This document shows positions 57,806 through 64,000 of a DNA stretch of 64,000 bases, piece after piece. The position numbers and the translations under genes are program-made. How positions within the stretch are numbered: the first letter of the stretch is position 1; each line of letters opens with the position of its first letter. The notes under the pieces were generated by a model. It was given only the letters and a program-made list of their open reading frames with translations. It did not search any database and was not told the origin of the DNA. Source of the DNA: JAMHWF01 sp035911095 (GTDB taxonomy: Bacteria; Pseudomonadota; Gammaproteobacteria; Burkholderiales; Burkholderiaceae_C); assembly GCA_035911095.1 (NCBI GenBank), contig JAMHWF010000023.1, positions 91,945 through 155,944 on the forward strand, read 5' to 3'.

Positions 57806-59155
57806 TCAGGCCGGTGCTGCGCGCGCCGACTCCGGCACCGCCGGGCGCTGGGCGTCGCGCTCGTTCAGGTGCGCGGTGCGTGCCACGTGCGCCGCGAGCA
57901 TCGGCTTGAGCGCGACGACCGCGAGGAAGGCGGCGAACAGGTCCATCGCCGCCACCGTGTAGAGCACGGTCGACCAGGTGCCCGTGGCTTCCATCATCAG
58001 GTTGCCGATCGGCACGAACAGCGCACCCAGCCCCTTGGCGCAGTAGAGCACGCCGTAGATCTTGCCGATGTGCTTGGTGCCGTAGGCGTCGCCGGCGAGC
58101 GCCGAGAACAGCGAGTACACCTCGCCCCAGGCCAGGAACACCACGCCCGACAGGATCAGGAACGCCCACGGGTTGTGGCCGAAGTAGCCGAGCGCGATGA
58201 TGCCCAGTCCCTCGAGGGTGAAGGCGATGACCATCGTCTTCTCGCGCCCGATGTGGTCGGAGATCCAGCCGAACAGCGGGCGCGAGATGCCGTTCATGAC
58301 GCGGTCGAGCATCAGCGCCAGCGGCAGCGCGGCCATCGTGATGAAGTGGAGGTCGACCTTGAAGTCCTTGACACCCAGGTCCTGCGCGATCACGCCCAGC
58401 TGCGCCACGGCCATCATCCCGCCGGTGACCACGCAGGTGAACATCAGCATCATCAGCCAGAAGAGCTTGGTGTTCAGCGCTTCCTTCAGCGTGTAGTCGC
58501 GCTTGCTCTGCGTGAGCTTGGTCGAGGCCCTGACCTCGTGCGCCTTCGGCGTGCGCAGGAACCAGGCGGCCACGAAGGCGAGCGAGCCCTGCAGCAGGCC
58601 GAAGAAGAGAAAGGTCTCCTGGAAGCCGGACGATTCGATCATCGCGGCGATCGGCAGGATGGTCGCCGCCGAGCCTGCGCCGTAGCCGCCGGCGGTCAGG
58701 CCCACGGCCAGGCCGCGCCGGTCGGGAAACCACTTCAGCGCGTTGTTGATGCAGGTGGCGTAGATCGAGCCGACGCCGATGCCGCCGACCGCCGCACCGA
58801 TGTAGAAGCCCATCAGCGTCGTGGCCTGCGAGTTGATCGCCCAGGCCGCCCCGATGAACAGCGCGCCGAAGGCGACCATCAGCCGCGGCCCGAACTTGTC
58901 GATGAAGTAGCCCTCGACCGGTGCCAGCCAGGTCTGTACCAGCACGAAGACCGTGAAGGCGATCTGGATCGACGCGCGCTCCCAGCCGAAGGTCTCCTGG
59001 ATCTCGGGCACGAACAGCGTCCAGGCGTACTGGATGTTGGCCGTGGCGATCATGCAGACCACGCCCACCACCAGCTGCATCCAGCGGCTGGCGTACCAGG
59101 GCGTGTTCGCAGGCGGCTCGAAGCCTGCCGGCGGGGGGAAGGTCCGGGTGTTCAT
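57806..59155 (-). CDS. OFA-family MFS transporter (oxalate/formate antiporter type)
   Basis: This 449-residue, 12-helix major facilitator has the OxlT/OFA layout. It starts TPWYASRWMQLVVGVVCMI and has NIQYAWTLFVPEIQETFGW, the motif-A-like loop YFIDKFGPRLM, KWFPDRRGLAVGLTAGGYGAGSA (OFA signature, cited as WFPDRRGLAVGLTAGGYG) and the second-half loop GWISDHIGREKTMV. Family members exchange oxalate with formate or carry other small monocarboxylates. A NarL-type regulator gene lies 224 nt upstream on the same strand, with its kinase divergent, so this carrier is a plausible target of that pair. The ATG at 59155 matches the conserved start. Confidence 0.9.
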   Translation of the reverse strand: MNTRTFPPPAGFEPPANTPWYASRWMQLVVGVVCMIATANIQYAWTLFVPEIQETFGWERASIQIAFTVFVLVQTWLAPVEGYFIDKFGPRLMVAFGALFIGAAWAINSQATTLMGFYIGAAVGGIGVGSIYATCINNALKWFPDRRGLAVGLTAGGYGAGSAATILPIAAMIESSGFQETFLFFGLLQGSLAFVAAWFLRTPKAHEVRASTKLTQSKRDYTLKEALNTKLFWLMMLMFTCVVTGGMMAVAQLGVIAQDLGVKDFKVDLHFITMAALPLALMLDRVMNGISRPLFGWISDHIGREKTMVIAFTLEGLGIIALGYFGHNPWAFLILSGVVFLAWGEVYSLFSALAGDAYGTKHIGKIYGVLYCAKGLGALFVPIGNLMMEATGTWSTVLYTVAAMDLFAAFLAVVALKPMLAAHVARTAHLNERDAQRPAVPESARAAPA

Positions 59156-59379
59156 GCGCTCGTCTCCGTTTGCTCGATGTGCCGCCGTTCGTCGCGGCGC
59201 GCTGTGTTGGGAAGGCGCCCGGCGGCGCCCAGGAGGAACGCCTGCACTGTGGATTTCGACGCGTGAAGGCGCGCCTGCCGGAAGTCACGCGCGCGATCGA
59301 GACAAACCCGCAGGGCTGCGGGTCATCCCCCATGACGTTCGTCATGCCCCCGCGCCCGGCGCGCGGGGCCGGGCGGCCC

Positions 59380-60117
59380 TCAGGCGCCCGGCCTGCGGCC
59401 CAGCACCAGCACTGCCAGCTCGGTGCGCGTGTTGGCGTGCAGCTTCTGCATGATCCGGCTCACGTGGTTCTTCACCGTGCCTTCGGCAAGGTGCAGGCTG
59501 AGCGCGATCTGGCGGTTGCTCTGCCCTTTCGCGAGCAGTTCCAGCACCGCTGCCTCGCGTTCGGTCAGCGGGTCCTGGGCGGGGATCGGCGGCGCTTCGG
59601 GCGACGCGCTCGGCACCGGCCTCGCGGCCTCGGCCGGGTCGGCGGAGCGCCGCGCGAGCTGCTCGGCAAGCCGGCGGAACTGGTCCATCACCTTGCGCGC
59701 CACCTGCGGCGTCAGGCGCGAATCGCCCCGGTGCACCGCGCGCACGGTCTCGAGCACCTCGTCTTCCGAGACGTCCTTCAGCAGGTAGGCCTGGGCGCCG
59801 GCCCGCACCGCGTCGAACACCAGCTCGTCGCGGTCGAAGGTGGTCAGCACCATCACGCGCGTGCGCGGCAGCGCGGCGGTGATCTCGCGCGTGGCCAGCA
59901 CGCCGCTCTTGCGCGGCATGTGCAGGTCCATCAGCACCACGTCGGGCCGCAGCTGCGCGGCCAGCTGCACCGCCTCGACGCCGTCCGCGGCCTGGCCGAC
60001 CACCTCGATGTCAGGCTCGGCACCGAGCAGCATCGCCATGCCGCGGCGGATCAGCGCCTGGTCGTCGGCGATCAGCACGCGGATCGGCGCGGCGCTCGGG
60101 GCGGCATCGGTACTCAT
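59380..60117 (-). CDS. NarL/FixJ-family response regulator
   Basis: This 245-residue regulator has a receiver domain (RVLIADDQALIRRGMAMLL, phosphoacceptor Asp64 in VLMDLHMPRKSG, Thr in MVLTTFD, Lys in YLLKDVSEDE) and a C-terminal LuxR-type helix-turn-helix (LTEREAAVLELLAKGQSN, VKNHVSRIMQKLHA). A long Pro/Ala linker joins them. It pairs with the divergent kinase at 60195, which is 77 nt away. The ATG at 60117 is chosen; an ATG at 60141 adds eight residues. Likely targets are the kinase promoter and the MFS gene downstream. Confidence 0.93.
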   Translation of the reverse strand: MSTDAAPSAAPIRVLIADDQALIRRGMAMLLGAEPDIEVVGQAADGVEAVQLAAQLRPDVVLMDLHMPRKSGVLATREITAALPRTRVMVLTTFDRDELVFDAVRAGAQAYLLKDVSEDEVLETVRAVHRGDSRLTPQVARKVMDQFRRLAEQLARRSADPAEAARPVPSASPEAPPIPAQDPLTEREAAVLELLAKGQSNRQIALSLHLAEGTVKNHVSRIMQKLHANTRTELAVLVLGRRPGA

Positions 60118-60194
60118 GGCGGCAGGAAGGGTCGCGGCCATTGTGCCCAGCGCGGGTTCGCCGCCACGTCCGCGTTTGCGACAATGACCGAGGC

Positions 60195-62075
60195 ATGAAC
60201 ATCGCGGAGCGCATCGACCCGCGCCGCAGCCTTGCCGCGGCGATCGGCTGGTGGATCGTCGTGCTGAGCGTCTGCCTGGCGCTCGCCGCCAATGCCTGGC
60301 TGCGCGGCTTCATCCGCTCGACCCTGCTCGAGCAGCACAGCCAGCGGCTCGAGAGCACCGGCGAGCATGTCGTGGCCGAGCTCGAGACCGCGATGCAGCT
60401 GCGCCTGCAGGCCGTCACCGTGTTCGCGACGATGCTCTCCAACGACGTCGCGCAGCAGGCCGAGCTGCCCCGCTTGCGACGCTCGCTCGCTGCGGTGCGG
60501 GGCGACGTGCCCAACCTCGACTGGATCGCCGTGACCAACCCGGACGGCAACGTGATCGAGGCGAGCGACCCCGGCGTCGTCGGCCGCAACGTCTACCACT
60601 ACGCCTGGGCCTCGCAGGGGCTGATCGTCGCCTGGATCGAGGAAGGGCGGTCGCCGACCGAGCACTTCCTGCGCCTCACCGCGCCGTTCCGCAACGGCGA
60701 CGGCGCGATCGCGGGCGTGGTCGCCGGGCAGCTCGGCTGGCGCTGGGTGCAGGCGATGACCGAGGACATCAAGGCCTGGCCCGGCGAATGGCTGCTGGTC
60801 GACCGCGATGGCATCGTCCGCATGGGGCCGCCGGCCCTGCTAGGGCAGGACTGGACGCCCTCCCCCGACCCGACCAGGCCCTTCGACCCCGCGCTCGTCG
60901 CGCTCGGCACCGACGCCTCCGACCTGCCGCCGCGCATCGAGCTGCGCCGGCTGCTGGCCGGGCAACCCTATGTCGTGGCCAACACCGTGCAGTCGGCCGA
61001 CGGCATGCTGCGCAAGCTGGGCTGGCGCATCGTGGTGATCCAGCCGGTGGCGTCGGTGGCGACCTTCGCGACCGACATCGAATGGCGCATCACCGCGGTG
61101 CTGAGCACGCTCGGCCTGGTCGCGGCGCTGGGCGGCATCTTCGTCACGCGGCGGCTGACCCGGCGCATCGGCCGCATCGCACGGTCGGCCGACGCGCTCA
61201 GCCGCGGCGGCGCGCAGCGCATCGAGGTGCCCGAAGGCCACGACGAGGCCGCACGGCTCGGGGCCGCGCTCGACCGCCTGCTGGCAAGCCTGCAGCGCGA
61301 GCGCGACGAGCTGCGCACGCTGAACGCCGAGCTCGACCGCCGCGTGGCCGACCGCACCGAGGAGATCCGCCGCCTCGCGCTCGAGTCGCGCGACGCCGCG
61401 GTGGTGCGCGAGCGCCTGCGCCTGGCGCGCGCGCTGCACGACACGCTGGCGCATTCGATGATGGCCATGCTGACCGAGATCCGCGTGCTCAAGCGCATGG
61501 CCTCGACCCAGCCGCAGGCGCTGCCGGAAGAGCTGGTGCGCGCCGAGCAGGCCGCACGCGAAGGGCTGGAGGAGGCGCGCCACGCGATCGACCAGTTGCG
61601 CAGCAACCCGGTGCGTCAGGTCGGGCTGGGCGCGGCGCTGGCCGAGCTGGCGCGCAGCTTTGCCGAGCGCCATGGCGTCGAGCTGGTCTGCGAGCTGGAG
61701 CCGGCGCTGGACACCCTGGTCGGCGAAGCCGCCGAGACGGTGTTCCGCATGACCGAGGAGCTGCTGCGCAACATCGGGCGCCACGCCGGCGCGCGGCAGG
61801 TGAGGCTCCGGCTGCAGCGCGAGGCGGACGGCAGGACCTGCCTCGAGGTGTCGGACGACGGACGCGGCTTCGACCCACGCGCCGTCGAGCCCGGGCACTA
61901 CGGGCTGGCGGGCCTGCATGAGCAGGCCGAGGCGATCGGTGCCCGGCTCGAGATCGACAGCCGCGAAGGCGACGGCGTGCGGGTGCAGCTGTGCTGGCCC
62001 TCGCGCCGCGACGCGACGGCCGAGCCGGCATCGGGCCGCGCAGGCATCGCTGGCGTCCCAGGCATCACCGCCTGA
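60195..62075 (+). CDS. Sensor histidine kinase with periplasmic CACHE-like domain (HisKA_3)
   Basis: This 626-residue kinase has TM1 (AAAIGWWIVVLSVCLALAAN), a large periplasmic sensor (about residues 40-290) with the double-CACHE-like text DWIAVTNPDGNVIEAS and DRDGIVRMG, TM2 (VLSTLGLVAALGGIFVT) and HAMP. The NarX-type HisKA_3 domain has His415 in RALHDTLAHSMM, and the HATPase domain has VSDDGRGFDP and YGLAGLHEQAEAIG. CACHE sensors usually bind small organic acids, which agrees with the nearby OFA-type carrier, but the ligand is not known. The start at 60195 sits just ahead of TM1. The regulator is divergent. Confidence 0.92.
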   Translation: MNIAERIDPRRSLAAAIGWWIVVLSVCLALAANAWLRGFIRSTLLEQHSQRLESTGEHVVAELETAMQLRLQAVTVFATMLSNDVAQQAELPRLRRSLAAVRGDVPNLDWIAVTNPDGNVIEASDPGVVGRNVYHYAWASQGLIVAWIEEGRSPTEHFLRLTAPFRNGDGAIAGVVAGQLGWRWVQAMTEDIKAWPGEWLLVDRDGIVRMGPPALLGQDWTPSPDPTRPFDPALVALGTDASDLPPRIELRRLLAGQPYVVANTVQSADGMLRKLGWRIVVIQPVASVATFATDIEWRITAVLSTLGLVAALGGIFVTRRLTRRIGRIARSADALSRGGAQRIEVPEGHDEAARLGAALDRLLASLQRERDELRTLNAELDRRVADRTEEIRRLALESRDAAVVRERLRLARALHDTLAHSMMAMLTEIRVLKRMASTQPQALPEELVRAEQAAREGLEEARHAIDQLRSNPVRQVGLGAALAELARSFAERHGVELVCELEPALDTLVGEAAETVFRMTEELLRNIGRHAGARQVRLRLQREADGRTCLEVSDDGRGFDPRAVEPGHYGLAGLHEQAEAIGARLEIDSREGDGVRVQLCWPSRRDATAEPASGRAGIAGVPGITA

Positions 62076-62186
62076 GCGGCGTGATCGCGCGTCCGGCCGG
62101 CCAGACCGGGCCAGGCTGGACAGGGCCGTCGGAGTCCTCGTCCAGAATGCGGGCCCCTGCCTCTACGGACCTGCTCCGCGACCGCC

Positions 62187-63725
62187 ATGCACCCTGTCCC
62201 CCCGCTTTCCGCCGCCGAAGGCGCACCCTCCGCAGGCGACGCGACGCGTGGTCGATGGGCCTGGGCGGCGTTGCTGGCCGCACCGGTGCTCGCCACCGCC
62301 CAGCCGGCAGCGCCGGCGCATGAGGACGGCCTGGACGCCCGCGCGGCGCGCCTGCGCCTCGGCTACGAGAAGGTCTCGCTGCCTGGTCGAGAGAAGATGG
62401 GCCTGCTCGGCGCCACCTACCTCGTCGAGACCCTGCCCCAGCTGTCCCTCGGCGCCTCGGTGTACGGCGCGATCAGCGGCGACCGCGGCGGGCTGTTCAC
62501 GCTCGGCGTCGAAGCGGCCTGGGAGCAGCCGCTGTGGCGTGCGCTGAGCCTCGAGGCAGGCCTCTATGTCGGCGGCGGCGGCGGTGCCTCGGCGCCGGTC
62601 GGCGGCGGCCTGATGCTGCGCCCCCATGCCGGCCTGCTGTGGGACTTCGGCGCCTGGCGCGCCGGCCTGACCTATTCGCATGTGAAGTTCCCGAGCGGCG
62701 ACATCAGCAGCTCGCAGTGGGGCCTGAGCTGGAGCCTGGACACCCACTTCGACATCGGGCGCCCGCACGCCGCGCCGGCGCCCGGGCTGGCGGTGCGCAG
62801 CGGCCTCGGCTTCGACCGCGTGCTCGGGGTTGCCACCGTCTACCTGCCGCCGGACGGCACGGCGAGGCGCACCGGCGGCACGATGAACTCGCGCGTCGGC
62901 CTGGTCGGGGCCCGCTTCGACAGCTTCGTCACCCCGTCGCTGTACTGGGGCATCGAGGCCGCGGGCGCGGCCAGTGGCGGGGCCGGCGGCTATGCCGAGG
63001 TGCTGGCCACGGTTGGCATCGAGCGCCTGGTGTGGGGCGAGGCCCTGAGCGTCGGCGCCCGCGCGGCGCTCGGCATGGCCGGCGGCGGTGATGTCTCGAC
63101 CGGCGGCGGCGCGCTGGTCAAGCTCGGCGTGCACACCGCGCTGCGCCTGTCGCCGCAGCTGAGCCTGGCCCTCGAAGGCGGCTGGGTCCGCGCGCCGCAG
63201 GGCGACTTCCGCGCCCCCTATGCCGGGCTCGGCCTGAGCCTCGACATCGACCATCGCGGCCGCCCGCAGGCACGCGAAAGCACGGTGCGCACCGAGTGGA
63301 TCACCGGCATCGAGCAATACCAGGCTGCGCGCCGCGACGGCAGCGAACGCGCGCTGCGCAACGTGGTGCTGAAGGTCAACCGCTACCTCGGCGAGTCGGT
63401 CTACATCACCGGCCAGGCGCGCAGTGCCTACGGCGGTGGCGCCGGCGGCTACACCGTCGGCCTGATCGGGGTCGGCTGGCAAGGCCCGATCTCGCAGCGC
63501 CTGAGCGCCGGCGGCGAGTTCGTGCTCGGCGCCGGCGGCGGGGGCGGCGTCGACAGCGCAGGCGGCGCGCTGATCCAGCCCAACGCCTTCCTCGCGGTCG
63601 ACCTCGGTTCGTCCTGGTCGGCGCGGCTCGGGGCCGGCTACGTGCGCAGCACCAACGGCCGGTTGTCGAGCCCGATGTGGGAGCTGTCGCTCGGCTACGC
63701 CTTCGGCGTGCGCGGGCAGCCCTGA
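62187..63725 (+). CDS. Outer-membrane-like protein of three homologous beta-rich repeats
   Basis: This 512-residue protein has a signal peptide (WAWAALLAAPVLATAQ) preceded by about 22 extra residues, so the true start may be later. The mature part is Gly/Leu/aromatic-rich with alternating polar-hydrophobic strands. It divides into three similar units at about residues 55-190, 210-360 and 370-512. Each carries a Gly cluster (GGGGGASAPVGGG near 129; GGGDVSTGGGAL near 299; GGGGGVDSAGGAL near 450), and units 2 and 3 also share GGAGGY and an xxGxVRxxxG strand. I do not recognise a named family. A transmembrane beta-barrel or surface protein is the best reading. It stands alone, 111 nt after the kinase and before tRNA-Gly. 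Confidence 0.75.
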   Translation: MHPVPPLSAAEGAPSAGDATRGRWAWAALLAAPVLATAQPAAPAHEDGLDARAARLRLGYEKVSLPGREKMGLLGATYLVETLPQLSLGASVYGAISGDRGGLFTLGVEAAWEQPLWRALSLEAGLYVGGGGGASAPVGGGLMLRPHAGLLWDFGAWRAGLTYSHVKFPSGDISSSQWGLSWSLDTHFDIGRPHAAPAPGLAVRSGLGFDRVLGVATVYLPPDGTARRTGGTMNSRVGLVGARFDSFVTPSLYWGIEAAGAASGGAGGYAEVLATVGIERLVWGEALSVGARAALGMAGGGDVSTGGGALVKLGVHTALRLSPQLSLALEGGWVRAPQGDFRAPYAGLGLSLDIDHRGRPQARESTVRTEWITGIEQYQAARRDGSERALRNVVLKVNRYLGESVYITGQARSAYGGGAGGYTVGLIGVGWQGPISQRLSAGGEFVLGAGGGGGVDSAGGALIQPNAFLAVDLGSSWSARLGAGYVRSTNGRLSSPMWELSLGYAFGVRGQP

Positions 63726-63783
63726 GGCCAGGGCCGAAGCGGCGCGCACGCACAACGGCGGCGGGCGCGTCCGCCGGGGCGGC

Positions 63784-63789
63784 TAGAAT
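63784..63789 (+). promoter_or_regulatory. -10 box of the tRNA-Gly gene
   Basis: TAGAAT (five of six matches to TATAAT) lies 10 nt before the tRNA start, a usual distance. No good -35 box is seen in the GC-rich sequence upstream. Confidence 0.5.
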
Positions 63790-63799
63790 TTCGGCCGCT

Positions 63800-63873
63800 G
63801 CGGGTGTAGTTCAATGGCAGAACGGCAGCTTCCCAAGCTTCATACGAGGGTTCGATTCCCTTCACCCGCTCCA
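63800..63873 (+). tRNA. tRNA-Gly (anticodon CCC), CCA encoded
   Basis: The 74-nt gene folds as a cloverleaf: acceptor GCGGGTG with CACCCGC, D-arm from GTTCAATGGCAGAAC, anticodon loop TTCCCAA with anticodon CCC, T-arm GAGGGTTCGATTCCCTT, and a discriminator T before encoded CCA at 63871-63873. The anticodon stem GCAGC/GCTTC has one C-U mismatch at the second pair, where I would expect GCTGC. It decodes GGG. Such tRNA genes often serve as integration sites, and the composition changes right after it. Confidence 0.95.
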
Positions 63874-64000
63874 CTGCATCATTCTGCGGACTTCCGCAGA
63901 AGTCCAAGAGAGTCTGCAAGTCGTTGCCACACAAGGACTTTTCCTCTCTTTGACGTTCTGCCGCGGTCCACTGCGATCCATCTACAGCCGGGACTTTTAA
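63874..64000. other. AT-richer sequence at the window edge, possible island start
   Basis: From the tRNA 3' end to the window edge the DNA is much less GC-rich than before (for example CACAAGGACTTTTCCTCTCTTTGACG). No gene is complete here. The abrupt change directly at a tRNA 3' end is the classical sign of an integrated element. Confidence 0.45.
63883..63905. terminator. Overlapping palindromes after tRNA-Gly
   Basis: TCTGCGGA-CT-TCCGCAGA (63883-63900) is a perfect inverted repeat. GGACTT-CCGCAG-AAGTCC (63888-63905) is a second, overlapping one, so two alternative hairpins are possible. It may end the tRNA transcript or be part of a recombinase-binding region. Confidence 0.6.

Overview
The window reads as chromosomal DNA of a high-GC betaproteobacterium, most likely a Burkholderiales member near the Rubrivivax/Leptothrix/Ideonella group. 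This is inferred from strong G/C third-position bias and from typical neighbourhoods: bamC followed by a WalJ-type hydrolase, dut next to coaBC, Bug-type receptors and a GbsR-cydDCABX operon. No species can be named from the sequence alone.

Left part (1-19 kb). The end of bamC and a metallo-beta-lactamase-fold hydrolase are followed by a membrane GGDEF-EAL protein, a small Ala/Ser-rich lipoprotein, an unknown gene overlapping a RoxA/YcfD-type ribosomal oxygenase, and a SlyD-like isomerase. A MarR regulator then faces a six-gene operon (7246-14657): enoyl-CoA hydratase, feruloyl-CoA synthase-like ligase, SDR dehydrogenase, Bug receptor, acyl-CoA dehydrogenase and amidohydrolase. It looks like a beta-oxidative, thiolase-free route for ferulate or p-coumarate. 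On the opposite strand follow an FAD oxidoreductase overlapping an odd methyltransferase, then dut and coaBC.

Island (about 19-24.6 kb). A single 1630-residue protein lies between coaBC and the trehalose genes, in DNA of visibly lower GC. Its N-terminus resembles a PD-(D/E)xK nuclease, its middle is a STAND-type P-loop NTPase, and about 1000 residues of apparently helical C-terminus follow. It is the best candidate for an undescribed system: an Avs-like, single-gene antiviral effector.

Middle (24.6-46 kb). treX/glgX, treZ and treY convert glycogen-type glucan to trehalose. A periplasmic binding protein, a hybrid kinase with two receivers and an Hpt domain, and an MscS channel form a tight cluster. 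Then come a decayed Fec-type locus (fecR plus a receptor fragment, no sigma factor), a GNAT enzyme, alaS, gabD and argG.

Right part (46-64 kb). A degenerate GGDEF protein and a LysR regulator precede an NAD(P)-binding reductase. The gbsR-cydD-cydC-cydA-cydB-cydX operon encodes cytochrome bd oxidase and its assembly exporter, with a perfect palindrome upstream. A chemoreceptor with a C-terminal pentapeptide, an oxalate/formate-type MFS carrier and a divergent NarL-type two-component pair follow. Next is an outer-membrane-like protein built from three homologous repeats, then tRNA-Gly(CCC). Just past the tRNA the composition drops sharply, which suggests the edge of an integrated element outside the window.
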